Below are positions 17,516 to 25,745 of a stretch of DNA of 64,000 nucleotides, piece by piece. Under the pieces are notes generated by a model, which was not told where the DNA came from, made no database searches, and saw only the letters and a program-made list of their open reading frames with translations. Source of the DNA: Actinomyces massiliensis 4401292 (GTDB taxonomy: Bacteria > Actinomycetota > Actinomycetes > Actinomycetales > Actinomycetaceae); NCBI RefSeq assembly GCF_000269805.1, contig NZ_JH711482.1:224304-288303 (forward strand). The letters run 5' to 3'. The position numbers and the translations under genes were made by a program. Every line of letters begins with the position of its first letter. Positions within the stretch are counted from its first letter, which is position 1.

Positions 17516-19123
17516 ATGTCCGATTCTACGACGTCCACGAGCTCCAAGACCTTCACCACTGATAGTGCTGATAGTGCGGATCCTGGCCCCAAGGGATTTC
17601 ATATACGAGTTCCTTCTGCGTTCACTATTCTTTTCTTCCTGACCATTATCGCAGTCGCGGCGACCTGGCTGGTGCCTGCGGGATCTTATTCGAAGCTCGC
17701 TTACGATTCTGGATCGGAAGAATTTCAGATCACCTCGCCTGCCGGGAACGTCGAGACTATGCCGGCCACTCAGGAGAATCTTGACGATCTGGGCGTCAAG
17801 ATCGAGGTTGAGAAGTTCACATCCGGTTCTATCGATAAACCTGTGTCTATTCCGGGCACATATGAGCGCATGCCGCAGAAGCCGCAGGGGGTCGAGGATA
17901 TCACTGGCTCGATGGTCAAAGGCACCATTGAGGCGATCGACATCATCGTCTTCATTCTCGTCCTGGGAGGCCTGATCGGTGTGGTCAAGGCCACCGGCGC
18001 ATTCGAGTCCGGTCTGGTCGCCCTGACGCAGAAGACGAAGGGGCGCGAGTTCCTGCTCGTCCTGGCTGTGTCTGTTCTCATGCTCCTGGGAGGCACCGCA
18101 TGCGGGCTGGAGGAGGAGGCCGTTGCCTTCTATCCGATTCTGGTACCGATATTCCTCGCAATGGGGTACGACTCGATCATCTGCGTCGGCGCGATCTTCC
18201 TCGCCGGTTCGATGGGGACCACGATGTCGACCATCAATCCCTTCTCGGTCGTCATCGCGTCGAACGCTGCGGGTGTCGTGTTCACCGAAGGGCTGTGGTG
18301 GCGCGTCGCCGGGTGCATCATCGGCGGCATTGCCGTGTGCGCCTACCTGTACCGCTATGCCAAGATGATCAGGCGCGACCCGTCGAGTTCCTACACCTGG
18401 GAGGATCGGGATTCCTTCCGCGAACGCTGGGCAATGGGCTCTCAGAACTCCCAGGGCGAGCAGAACGAATTCTCCTGGCGGAAGAGAATCATCCTCATCC
18501 TGTTCGTATCGGCCTTCGTTCTGATGGTTTGGGGGGTAATGACGCAGGGCTGGTGGTTCCCGACCATGGCCTCCTCCTTCCTGGCGATCTGCATTATCAT
18601 CATGTTCATTGCAATGACGGGGAAGGATCGTCTCGCCGAGAAGCAGCTCGTGGACGCTTTCTCCGAGGGGTCGTCGGCTCTTGTGGCGGTATCACTGATT
18701 ATCGGTCTTGCCCGAGGAATCAATCTGGTGATGAACGAGGGTCTGATCTCCGATACGCTGCTCAACGCGTCATCGCATGTCGTGGAGGGGACCAGCGGTC
18801 CCCTGTTCATTCTGGTCATGCTGCTGATCTTCTTCGTCCTGGGATTCGTGGTTCCATCGTCATCGGGACTCGCCGTCCTGGCGATGCCGATCTTCGCCCC
18901 GCTGGCCGACACGGTCGGGATTCCGAGGTTCATCATCGTGTGCGCCTACCAGTGGGGGCAGTACGCGATGCTGTTCCTCGCTCCGACCGGGCTTGTCATG
19001 GCCACGCTGCAGATGCTTGACATGAAGTACCAGCATTGGCTGAGGTTCGTGTGGCCGATGGTCGTGTTCGTCCTGGGATTCGGAGGTGCGATGCTCGTCG
19101 CGCAGGTGCTCGTCTACTCGTGA
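17516..19123 (+). CDS. YfcC-family (DcuC/ion-transporter superfamily) membrane carrier
   Basis: A 535-residue carrier with 11-12 hydrophobic segments. The N-terminus is short, Ser/Thr-rich and cytoplasmic, and contains a direct repeat encoding DSADSAD. The first helix reads AFTILFFLTIIAVAATWLVPAGSY, the typical YfcC opening with the Val-Pro-Ala-Gly turn. Further family features are LLGGTACGLEEEAVAFYPILVPIF, SMGTTMSTINPFSVVIASNAAG and the C-terminal FVVPSSSGLAVLAMPIFAPL. Members are annotated as C4-dicarboxylate or basic amino-acid (arginine/ornithine-type) exchangers; the substrate here is not decidable from sequence. ATG at 17516 follows GGAG at 5 bases. It could serve the arginine/ornithine-related island 20 kb away, which is speculation. 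Confidence 0.82.
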   Translation: MSDSTTSTSSKTFTTDSADSADPGPKGFHIRVPSAFTILFFLTIIAVAATWLVPAGSYSKLAYDSGSEEFQITSPAGNVETMPATQENLDDLGVKIEVEKFTSGSIDKPVSIPGTYERMPQKPQGVEDITGSMVKGTIEAIDIIVFILVLGGLIGVVKATGAFESGLVALTQKTKGREFLLVLAVSVLMLLGGTACGLEEEAVAFYPILVPIFLAMGYDSIICVGAIFLAGSMGTTMSTINPFSVVIASNAAGVVFTEGLWWRVAGCIIGGIAVCAYLYRYAKMIRRDPSSSYTWEDRDSFRERWAMGSQNSQGEQNEFSWRKRIILILFVSAFVLMVWGVMTQGWWFPTMASSFLAICIIIMFIAMTGKDRLAEKQLVDAFSEGSSALVAVSLIIGLARGINLVMNEGLISDTLLNASSHVVEGTSGPLFILVMLLIFFVLGFVVPSSSGLAVLAMPIFAPLADTVGIPRFIIVCAYQWGQYAMLFLAPTGLVMATLQMLDMKYQHWLRFVWPMVVFVLGFGGAMLVAQVLVYS

Positions 19124-19129
19124 ACGCCT

Positions 19130-19138
19130 GGGGGGGGG
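19130..19138. repeat. Run of nine G residues after the YfcC gene
   Basis: A G9 homopolymer starts seven bases after the stop codon at 19123. Such tracts can slip, but here it is outside coding sequence and no promoter spacing clearly depends on it. Confidence 0.6.
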
Positions 19139-19263
19139 CGCCTGGTTCTCTGAATTCCTCTCTGATTCGCCGAGGCGATCCTGCTCGAGATCGGTTCGCC
19201 TCCATCCGGCCGGTTGTGGCTCGCCCCGGTGAAGTTGCGCTGTTCCACCGCCTCAGTGCGGGC

Positions 19264-19269
19264 TAGGCT
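19264..19269 (+). promoter_or_regulatory. -10 box TAGGCT of the PaiB-type gene, leaderless
   Basis: TAGGCT ends exactly 6 bases before the ATG at 19276, with a weak -35 TGTTCC at 19241-19246 (17-base spacer). Identical box and spacing to the YciO gene at 1566. Confidence 0.4.
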
Positions 19270-19275
19270 CTGCGC

Positions 19276-19953
19276 ATGTACGTCCCGCGACATTTCTCGC
19301 TGCCCGAGGACTACACGCGCAAGCTGTTGGCCCAACCGAGAGTCGGAAACCTCGTGACTGTCCATGCCGCGGGCCCGGAGGCCACGATGGCGCCCTTCTA
19401 CGTCGATGAGGGGGCGAACGCCCTGGTCACCCATCTCGTCAAGAACAATCCTCAGGTCGCCGAGCCCATCATCGGTCCGGGACTCGTTATTCTGGATGAT
19501 GTCGATGCCTATGTGTCGCCGCGCTGGTACGCCACCAATGCGGTCAAACCGAATGTGCCCACGTGGGACTACATCACGATCCACGTGCGCGGTGCGGTGC
19601 GCATCGATTCCACTTCCGAGGCCGCTTTGACGGCGGCTCGCAGACTCACCGAGGTGATGGAGGACGACGACGTGCTGACGCCTGTCGGCCAGGAGAAGCT
19701 CCGCCGCATGGCCCGGGCCATTGTGGCTGTGGAGGTGAGTATGGACGACGTGCGGGGGAAGGCCAAGATGAGCCAGAATCGTCACCCCGAGGACATTCGC
19801 GGTCTCGCTGACGAGTTCGAACGGCAGGGGGAGAACCGAATGGCGGAGTTCCTCCGGACGGTGTCTCTGCCATACGCTGAACAGCGCTTCTCCACCTTGG
19901 CCCGTTTGCGGGAGGCCAAGGCTCTCGGTGAGGACATGGGCAGTTTCCATTGA
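19276..19953 (+). CDS. PaiB-type FMN-binding split-barrel protein
   Basis: A 225-residue member of the PaiB family (flavin-nucleotide-binding split barrel). The N-terminus MYVPRHFSLPEDYTRKLL and the barrel segments NLVTVHAAGPEATMAPFYVD, THLVKNNPQ, VDAYVSPRWYATNAVKPNVPTWDYITIHVRGAVRI are diagnostic. B. subtilis PaiB was described as a negative regulator of sporulation and protease genes; most homologues are of unknown function and may be flavin- or heme-binding oxidoreductases. It seems monocistronic, with a leaderless-type promoter. An 8-base tandem repeat begins at its stop codon. Confidence 0.85.
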   Translation: MYVPRHFSLPEDYTRKLLAQPRVGNLVTVHAAGPEATMAPFYVDEGANALVTHLVKNNPQVAEPIIGPGLVILDDVDAYVSPRWYATNAVKPNVPTWDYITIHVRGAVRIDSTSEAALTAARRLTEVMEDDDVLTPVGQEKLRRMARAIVAVEVSMDDVRGKAKMSQNRHPEDIRGLADEFERQGENRMAEFLRTVSLPYAEQRFSTLARLREAKALGEDMGSFH

Positions 19954-19991
19954 GGCATTTGGAACGTTTGAGGCATTGAGGCATTGAGGTA
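19950..19991. repeat. Degenerate tandem repeat, unit ttgaggca
   Basis: Four near-identical 8-base units (one separated by a 10-base interruption) run from the stop codon of the PaiB gene into the gap before efp. Confidence 0.7.
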
Positions 19992-20089
19992 CTGAGTGAG
20001 GTTTTGAGGCGCGACCATCCGAGGGCGCTCGATCGGCTGCCGTGACCGGCCTCGCAGAAGCGCGCCGGGGAGAGCCCCCGCGTCCGCGG

Positions 20090-20095
20090 TAGACT
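20090..20095 (+). promoter_or_regulatory. -10 box TAGACT, probable efp-nusB promoter
   Basis: TAGACT matches the actinobacterial -10 consensus and would start an mRNA near 20102 with a ~105-base leader containing the 9-base repeats at 20133-20168. No clear -35 box. Confidence 0.35.
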
Positions 20096-20132
20096 CGCGC
20101 CGTCTCCGTGTACTCGTGTACTGCGGCACTCG

Positions 20133-20168
20133 TACTCTCAGTACTCTCGATACTCTCAGTACTCAATG
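20133..20168. repeat. Tandem repeat, unit tactctcag/tactctcga (4 x 9 bases)
   Basis: Four consecutive 9-base units (TACTCTCAG, TACTCTCGA, TACTCTCAG, TACTCAATG) lie in the presumed efp leader, 39 bases before the GTG start. Confidence 0.75.
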
Positions 20169-20206
20169 TGCTTCGCACACGTCCCCCAACAGTGAGGAAT
20201 CCGCCC

Positions 20207-20770
20207 GTGGCAACGACGAACGACCTGAAGAACGGCCTGGTGCTCAATCTCGAAGGCCAGTTGTGGCAGGTGGTCGAGTTCCAGCACGTCAAGCCGGGTA
20301 AGGGGCCCGCCTTCGTGCGCACCAAGATCAAGAACGTCTTGTCCGGCAAAACTGTCGATAAGACCTTCAACGCCGGTCTCAAGGTGGAGACCGCCACCGT
20401 TGACCGTCGTGATATGCAGTACTCGTACAAGGACGGCGAGGGCTATGTCTTCATGGACCTCAAGACCTATGAGCAGACCTACGTGACGGCGGAGACCGTT
20501 GGCGAGGCGGCTGATCTCATGCTCGAGGGCCAGGACGTCATCGTTGCCTTCCATGAGAACGATGTCCTGTTCATCGAGTTGCCCGCTGCCGTCGTCTTGA
20601 CGGTTGCGCACACCGAGCCGGGCCTGCAGGGCGACCGCTCCTCGGCCGGGACCAAGCCCGCCACGCTCGAGACCGGTGCCGAGATTCAGGTTCCGCTGTT
20701 CCTCAACACCGGTGACAAGGTGAAGGTTGACACCCGGTCGCGCTCCTACATCAACCGCGTCACTGACTGA
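20207..20770 (+). CDS. efp: Elongation factor P
   Basis: A 187-residue three-domain EF-P. Domain I starts [44 protein letters not shown], with the loop-tip lysine in PGKGPA that contacts the peptidyl-tRNA CCA end. Domain II/III follow normally to [17 protein letters not shown]. It relieves ribosome stalling at polyproline. The GTG at 20207 follows GAGGA at 8 bases; the frame continues upstream through the repeat-rich leader, but that extension is not EF-P-like. nusB starts 5 bases after the stop. Confidence 0.96.
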   Translation: MATTNDLKNGLVLNLEGQLWQVVEFQHVKPGKGPAFVRTKIKNVLSGKTVDKTFNAGLKVETATVDRRDMQYSYKDGEGYVFMDLKTYEQTYVTAETVGEAADLMLEGQDVIVAFHENDVLFIELPAAVVLTVAHTEPGLQGDRSSAGTKPATLETGAEIQVPLFLNTGDKVKVDTRSRSYINRVTD

Positions 20771-20775
20771 CGTCC

Positions 20776-21384
20776 ATGGCCACCGAGATGGCTGACGACA
20801 CGGGTGATGTTGAGGGCGACGTCGATCAGGACGAGTCCGTCGATGTCGATGCAGATGCAGTGAACGGGGACAGCCCTTCGAAGAGTGCGAGCAAGCATGC
20901 CGTCACTGCTCGCACCAAGGCCCGTCGCCGTGCTGTCGAGATCCTCTTCGAAGCGGACCAGCGCGGCCTGCTGGGCTCCGCCGGCCGCGAGCCCGATGAT
21001 GGGGAAGAGCTCGACGCCGATTCCAGCGGAGCTGGAGATCGTCTGCGGCGATTCGCGGCCGAGCGGGCTGTGAATTCAGCCAACCACACCGAAGCGCCCA
21101 TTTACACCCGAGAGATCCTGTCCGGGGTGGCGGACCACCTGGGTGAGGTCGATGAGATCATCGAGACTTATTCCCAGGGATGGGTGCTGGCCCGCATGCC
21201 GGCGGTCGATCGTGCGATTGCGCGGGTGGCCACGTGGGAGATCGTGTGGAATGACGACGTCGACGTTCCCGTGGCCGTCGATGAGGCCATGACGCTGGGG
21301 CGTATGCTCTCGACTGATGACTCTCCTCGTTTCCTGAACGGATTGCTCGGTCGCATCGGAGATCTCGCCGACACTCTGCGCTGA
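20776..21384 (+). CDS. nusB: Transcription antitermination factor NusB with acidic N-terminal extension
   Basis: A 202-residue protein. The NusB domain begins at about residue 45 (ARTKARRRAVEILFEADQRG) and ends FLNGLLGRIGDLADTLR; SQGWVLARMPAVDRAIARVATWEI is the typical central helix pair. NusB with S10 binds boxA in rRNA leaders. About 45 residues before the domain are an unusual Asp/Glu/Val-rich low-complexity stretch (GDVEGDVDQDESVDVDADA), and another acidic insert follows GSAGREPDDGEELDAD. A start at the second Met (residue 5) is equally possible. It is coupled to efp. Confidence 0.92.
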   Translation: MATEMADDTGDVEGDVDQDESVDVDADAVNGDSPSKSASKHAVTARTKARRRAVEILFEADQRGLLGSAGREPDDGEELDADSSGAGDRLRRFAAERAVNSANHTEAPIYTREILSGVADHLGEVDEIIETYSQGWVLARMPAVDRAIARVATWEIVWNDDVDVPVAVDEAMTLGRMLSTDDSPRFLNGLLGRIGDLADTLR

Positions 21385-21390
21385 CAGCCG

Positions 21391-21430
21391 GACGAGGGGC
21401 TCTTCGTCGATACGCTCTTCTCTTTTCTTC
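21391..21430 (+). terminator. Probable nusB terminator
   Basis: gacgag...cttcgtc forms a short bulged stem (21391-21408), followed by a pyrimidine tract with ttctcttttctt (21417-21430). Confidence 0.45.
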
Positions 21431-21752
21431 GCGCCGCCATTTAGCGCCGTGGTCCTGGTGGATATCGTTCTCCTCCGGAAGGGAGACTACGGTCTTGGTG
21501 AGTCTTGAGTCGGTCTTGGCCAGTGACGGTCAGTGCTGTCCGCTGTTGGTCTGTGCTGATCACTGCTGGTCACTGCTCCCCATCGACACCGCTGGATCAG
21601 CGTCTAGGCTGTACTCGTCTTCCTGCTCTCTCAGGGCGGTCGTCTTGGCGATCGTTCCATGAACGTTCCATGCACCGTGCGGGTGCACCGAAAACCGATC
21701 CCCGACCTTCGTGGACCTTCGCTCGGCGCCTGGGACTCCAGGGCCTCAGGCC

Positions 21753-21772
21753 CCATGCCCCTAGGGGCATGG
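21753..21772. promoter_or_regulatory. Perfect 20-base palindrome ccatgcccctaggggcatgg
   Basis: Two exact 10-base half-sites with no spacer, ~85 bases upstream of the membrane protein start at 21857. Length and symmetry suit a dimeric regulator; as RNA it would be a loop-less stem, so an operator is likelier than a terminator. Confidence 0.45.
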
Positions 21773-21856
21773 TGAAGACGGATAAGCACATACCAGTTTC
21801 AGGCGGATGCTCGCAGTGGGGCTGTCGCCGTCATGACGCACTTGAAGGAATCGAAC

Positions 21857-22678
21857 ATGGGGCAGTATCCACCACCGTACGACTCCGGCCCTTACGCAGT
21901 GGATTCTCAAGCTTCTCATGGAAACCCGTATCGTGCTGACGGACCGGTTTACACTCCCCCTGCGACGCCGCCGCACAATGGGCCGTACAGCGGCGGGCCG
22001 GTGCCCAACAACGGCATTCAGGTTCCGCCTCACGCCTCCGGTGGGCCGGTTATGCCGGTTTACGGTCCGGCTGCCGGGATGCCAGTCGCATACGTGCCGG
22101 CAGTGCCCGCACCCATGGTCATAGTCCCGCCGCCCAATCCCGAAGAAGTTGCGGAGAAGGGCAGGCGGGTTACCCGGGGCCTGGGACTGGGTGCGGCGAT
22201 CACCGGGCTCATTTCCGTGGCATTCCAGGTCCTGACAGCATTGGGCATCATCTGGGCGATCAGTACCAGCGGCTCCTGGACTGAGGAGGCCACGGTGGCC
22301 GCGGTGCGGTTCGTCATGCTGGGCATTTTCGTCTTGCCCTGGCTGGTCGCGCTGGCCTGGGCCACGGCGTTCGGACTGTCCTTGGCAGCATGTATCAGGG
22401 CGAACATGCGTGGATCGGGCTCGCAATCCGAGCAGTCGGCCGGTAGTGGAGGCGTCATGGGTGCTCTTCTCACCGCGTCTGTTCTGCAGGGCATTCCATC
22501 CGTCATGCTTTTCTTCGCAGCTGTCGCCTCTGCGGATCGATACGATCCCTCCGGCTGGAGTTCTATATTAGTACTGGCGGCGGTTCTCGGGCTGGCACTC
22601 CTCTTCGCCCATATCGCTCTCGTCATCAAAATCCGGAATCTGGACAATTCGATCGAGAAGCAGGTTCCCTACGCATGA
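21857..22678 (+). CDS. Proline-rich four-helix membrane protein
   Basis: A 273-residue protein I cannot name by function. Residues ~1-110 are Pro/Gly/Tyr-rich and disordered (QYPPPYDSGPYA, PPHNGPYSGGPVP). The rest has four hydrophobic helices: GLGLGAAITGLISVAFQVLTALGII, VAAVRFVMLGIFVLPWLVALAWATAFGLSLAA, GGVMGALLTASVLQGIPSVMLFFAAVA and SSILVLAAVLGLALLFAHIALVIKI. This layout resembles DUF4190-type actinobacterial membrane proteins with an N-terminal PxxP tail. The ATG at 21857 follows AAGGAA; an ATG at 21833 would add eight residues without a good Shine-Dalgarno. It sits between nusB and pyrR, is not part of either pathway, and has a palindrome upstream. Confidence 0.7.
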   Translation: MGQYPPPYDSGPYAVDSQASHGNPYRADGPVYTPPATPPHNGPYSGGPVPNNGIQVPPHASGGPVMPVYGPAAGMPVAYVPAVPAPMVIVPPPNPEEVAEKGRRVTRGLGLGAAITGLISVAFQVLTALGIIWAISTSGSWTEEATVAAVRFVMLGIFVLPWLVALAWATAFGLSLAACIRANMRGSGSQSEQSAGSGGVMGALLTASVLQGIPSVMLFFAAVASADRYDPSGWSSILVLAAVLGLALLFAHIALVIKIRNLDNSIEKQVPYA

Positions 22679-22768
22679 GCGCCTGCGTAGAACCCGTACC
22701 ACAAGAGCTGTGAGCTTCGTCCTGCTCCCGGGGGACTGGTTGATGTGCCCAGGTGCGGGAAGAAGCGC

Positions 22769-22774
22769 TAAGAT
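22769..22774 (+). promoter_or_regulatory. -10 box TAAGAT of the pyr operon
   Basis: TAAGAT would start transcription near 22781, giving a ~55-base leader that consists almost entirely of the PyrR-type hairpin. The best -35 candidate is poor. Confidence 0.35.
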
Positions 22775-22790
22775 CAGTCGCGTCAGACAT

Positions 22791-22825
22791 CCTTGAAGCC
22801 CGTCCAGTGAGGCGGAGAAGGAGGT
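22791..22825 (+). promoter_or_regulatory. PyrR-binding RNA hairpin overlapping the pyrR ribosome-binding site
   Basis: The leader contains gtccagtgaggcg (22802-22814), matching the core of the PyrR recognition loop consensus ARUCCNGNGAGGYU at the central TCCNGNGAGG. A GCC (22798-22800)/GGC (22811-22813) stem closes it, and an outer CCTT (22791-22794)/AAGG (22818-22821) stem takes up half of the Shine-Dalgarno AAGGAGG (22818-22824). No terminator/antiterminator pair is present. This predicts UMP-dependent repression of translation initiation, as reported for mycobacterial pyr operons. Confidence 0.65.
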
Positions 22826-22834
22826 CCACTTATC

Positions 22835-23443
22835 GTGGCCGAAGATCAGTCCACCGGGAAGCGGATACTCGGCGCAGCCGAGGTCAAGCGCTCCCTTGTT
22901 CGCATCGCTCACGAGGTCGTTGAGCGCAATCGCGGCGTTGACGATGTCATTCTCCTCGGGATTCCCTCCGGAGGTGTTCCACTGGCTCGCCGACTCGGCG
23001 AGGCCCTGAGCATCGCGCTGGCGGAGGACGCCGCCTTGACCGGCTCTCAGCCGGCCAACGCGGCTGTTCCGGTCGGAACATTGGATATCACGATGTTCCG
23101 CGATGATCTGGGGCGTCACCCGATCCGTGTTCCGCAACCCACATTCATCCCCGGGGATACCTTGGAGGGGCGCACCGTCATCCTGGTCGATGACGTCCTC
23201 TACTCTGGGCGCACCATCCGCGCCGCTCTTGACGCCCTGGGCTCGATCGGGCGCGCGCGAGCCGTCCAGCTCGCCGTCCTGGTGGATCGGGGGCATCGCG
23301 AACTACCGATCCGCGCCGACTACGTCGGTAAGAACCTGCCGACCTCCCGTACCGAGAAGGTCGTCGTCTCGCTGACCGAGCTGGGCGCCGCCGAGGACGC
23401 CGTCACCATTCACAACGTGGCCTCCGAGGAGAACGCCCGATGA
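22835..23443 (+). CDS. pyrR: PyrR bifunctional pyr operon regulator / uracil phosphoribosyltransferase
   Basis: A 202-residue PyrR. It shows [35 protein letters not shown], the phosphoribosyltransferase PRPP loop [21 protein letters not shown] and the C-terminal [26 protein letters not shown], which is diagnostic for PyrR over other PRTases. It binds pyr mRNA in response to UMP and can make UMP from uracil. GTG start at 22835 preceded by GGAGG; the leader hairpin overlaps that site, giving a feedback loop. The stop overlaps pyrB (ATGA). It heads pyrR-pyrB-pyrC-carA-carB-pyrF. Confidence 0.95.
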   Translation: MAEDQSTGKRILGAAEVKRSLVRIAHEVVERNRGVDDVILLGIPSGGVPLARRLGEALSIALAEDAALTGSQPANAAVPVGTLDITMFRDDLGRHPIRVPQPTFIPGDTLEGRTVILVDDVLYSGRTIRAALDALGSIGRARAVQLAVLVDRGHRELPIRADYVGKNLPTSRTEKVVVSLTELGAAEDAVTIHNVASEENAR

Positions 23444-24426
23444 AGCACCTGCTGAGCGCCAAGGACCTGGCTCACGACGAGGCCGTGATGGTTCTCGACA
23501 CCGCTGAGGCGATGGCCGCCACACAGCGCCATGCCGTCAAGAAGCTGCCCACCCTGCGGGGCAAGACCATTGTCAACCTCTTCTTCGAGGACTCCACCCG
23601 CACGCGTCTGTCCTTCGAGGCGGCCGCCAAGCGGCTGAGCGCGGATGTCATCAACTTCTCCGCCAAGGGGTCGTCGGTATCCAAGGGCGAGTCCCTCAAG
23701 GACACCGCCCAGACGATCATGGCCATGGGCGCCGATGCGGTCGTCATCCGCCACTCCGCGTGCGGAGCCGCCCATCTGCTGGCACATGCCGGTTGGATCG
23801 ACGTGCCCGTGCTCAATGCGGGCGACGGCACCCACCAGCACCCTACGCAGGCACTCCTGGATGCGATGACTCTGCGCCGCTGGTACGCGCCCGACGGTAC
23901 CGCCGCAGACGGCTCTCCAGCCCCGCGGGGACGGGACCTGGGCGGGGCGAAGGTCATTATCGTCGGTGATGTCCTCCACTCCCGGGTGGCCCGCTCCAAT
24001 GTCGATCTGATGACCGCCCTGGGCGCTCATGTCACCCTCGTGGCCCCTCCCACCCTGCTGCCCGTCGGCATGGACGACTGGACCTGTGATGTCTCCTTCG
24101 ATCTGGACGAGGCCCTCGAGACTGTCCAGCCGGATGCCGTCATGATGCTGCGCGTTCAGCGTGAGCGCATGAGTGCCGCCGGCGGCGGTTTCTTTCCCAG
24201 TCCTGCTGAGTACTCGCAGGCATACGGCCTGAACCTCGCTCGGCGCGCGGTCATGCCCGAGCATGCCATCGTCATGCACCCCGGCCCGATGAACCGGGGC
24301 CTCGAGATCACCGCGGAGGCCGCTGACGACCCTCGCTCGCGCGTGATCGAACAAGTCGGCAATGGCGTGTCCGTGCGCATGGCCGCCCTCTATCTCCTCC
24401 TCGCCGACGAAGGGAACCAGCTGTGA
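23440..24426 (+). CDS. pyrB: Aspartate carbamoyltransferase catalytic subunit
   Basis: A 328-residue ATCase. The carbamoyl-phosphate site is in [19 protein letters not shown] (residues ~48-66), followed by [26 protein letters not shown] and the C-terminal [12 protein letters not shown] and R-x-Q region [10 protein letters not shown]. It condenses aspartate and carbamoyl phosphate. No pyrI regulatory subunit is present, as usual in actinobacteria. Overlaps pyrR and pyrC by four bases each, so translation is coupled. Confidence 0.96.
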   Translation: MKHLLSAKDLAHDEAVMVLDTAEAMAATQRHAVKKLPTLRGKTIVNLFFEDSTRTRLSFEAAAKRLSADVINFSAKGSSVSKGESLKDTAQTIMAMGADAVVIRHSACGAAHLLAHAGWIDVPVLNAGDGTHQHPTQALLDAMTLRRWYAPDGTAADGSPAPRGRDLGGAKVIIVGDVLHSRVARSNVDLMTALGAHVTLVAPPTLLPVGMDDWTCDVSFDLDEALETVQPDAVMMLRVQRERMSAAGGGFFPSPAEYSQAYGLNLARRAVMPEHAIVMHPGPMNRGLEITAEAADDPRSRVIEQVGNGVSVRMAALYLLLADEGNQL

Positions 24427-25733
24427 CCTCCCATCTTCTGACCGGTGTCCGCCCCTACGGTGAGGATGCCACCGACATTCTCCTGGCCGATGGAGTCATC
24501 GCTGCAATCGGGCCCGACGCCGCCGCTCAGGCTCCAGCCGATGCCGTGCGCCACGACCTGGACGGCCTGGTGACTCTTCCCGGCCTCGTGGATATTCACA
24601 CTCATCTGCGCGAGCCCGGCGGTGAATCCGCGGAGACCGTCTTCACCGGCACCCGTGCAGCCGCCGTGGGCGGGTACACCTCTGTCTTCGCCATGGCGAA
24701 TACCACCCCCGTGCAGGACAGCGCCGGCGTCGTCGAGCAGGTATTGCGCCTGGGGCGCGAGGCCGGCTGGGTGGACGTCCATCCTGTTGGCGCCGTGAGC
24801 GCGGGACTGGAGGGCAAGCACCTGTCCGAGATGAGTGCCATGGCGCATTCGGCGGCCCGTGTGAGGGTCTTCTCCGATGATGGCAAGTGCGTCGCCGATC
24901 CCGTTCTCATGCGCCGTGCGCTCGAGTACGTCAAGTCTTTCGACGGAGTCATCGCCCAGCACGCTCAGGATCCTCGCTTGACGGAGAACTCTCAGATGCA
25001 CGAGGGCGTCGTCTCCGCCGAGCTGGGCCTGCGCGGTTGGCCGGCCGTGGCCGAGGAGTCGATCATCGCCCGCGATGTCCTGCTCGCACAGCATGTGGGA
25101 AGTCGCCTGCACGTGTGCCATCTGTCGACTGCCGGGAGTGTCGATATCATCCGCTGGGCCAAGGCCCGCGGCATCGACGTGACCGCTGAGGTCACTCCTC
25201 ACCACCTGCTGCTCACCGACGAGATGGCGCGCACGTACTCGCCCCTGTACAAGGTCAATCCGCCGCTGCGCACGGCCGAGGACGTCGAGGCGGTGCGGGA
25301 GGCCCTGGCTGACGGCACCATCGACGTGGTCGGCACCGATCACGCCCCCCACCCGCTGGAGGACAAGGACTGTGAATGGCAGGCCGGCGCCTTCGGCATG
25401 ACGGGGCTGGAGACGGCACTGCCGATCCTGATCGAGACCATGGTGTCTTCCGGACGCATGAGCTGGCGCGACCTGGCTCGGGTGATGTCCAGCGCACCGG
25501 CTGCGATCGGGCGGTTGGCCAACCAGGGACAGGGACTCGAAGTGGGTGCGCCCGCGAATGTCACCGTGGTCAACCCGGAGACGCGGCGCATCGTCGATGG
25601 CGGAGCGCAGTGGACGCATTCGGCGAACACCCCTTATGCCGGCATGGAACTGCCCGGTCAGGTCCGGGCCACCTTCCTGCACGGGCGGGCGACCGTGCTC
25701 GACGGGGCTCCGGTTCCCACGCAAGCAGCCTGA
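24423..25733 (+). CDS. pyrC: Dihydroorotase
   Basis: A 436-residue amidohydrolase of the class I (PyrC/AllB-like) type. The metal-binding HxH is in [17 protein letters not shown] (residues ~54-70), the substrate arginine follows, and the distal His and Asp are in [34 protein letters not shown] and [15 protein letters not shown]. The cyclised product of carbamoyl-aspartate is dihydroorotate. GTG start overlapping the pyrB stop (GTGA). carA follows after 12 bases. Confidence 0.95.
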   Translation: MTSHLLTGVRPYGEDATDILLADGVIAAIGPDAAAQAPADAVRHDLDGLVTLPGLVDIHTHLREPGGESAETVFTGTRAAAVGGYTSVFAMANTTPVQDSAGVVEQVLRLGREAGWVDVHPVGAVSAGLEGKHLSEMSAMAHSAARVRVFSDDGKCVADPVLMRRALEYVKSFDGVIAQHAQDPRLTENSQMHEGVVSAELGLRGWPAVAEESIIARDVLLAQHVGSRLHVCHLSTAGSVDIIRWAKARGIDVTAEVTPHHLLLTDEMARTYSPLYKVNPPLRTAEDVEAVREALADGTIDVVGTDHAPHPLEDKDCEWQAGAFGMTGLETALPILIETMVSSGRMSWRDLARVMSSAPAAIGRLANQGQGLEVGAPANVTVVNPETRRIVDGGAQWTHSANTPYAGMELPGQVRATFLHGRATVLDGAPVPTQAA

Positions 25734-25745
25734 GGGCTGCCCGCA

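Larger units (their letters stand above)
21385..21856. other. 472-bp intergenic region between nusB and a membrane protein gene
   Basis: No coding frame here looks real. It holds a weak nusB terminator (21391-21430), a stretch of degenerate repeats built on gtctt/ggtcagtgctg/cactgctggt (~21492-21590), a TAGGCT -10-like box at 21605-21610 and a perfect 20-base palindrome at 21753-21772. Confidence 0.7.
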
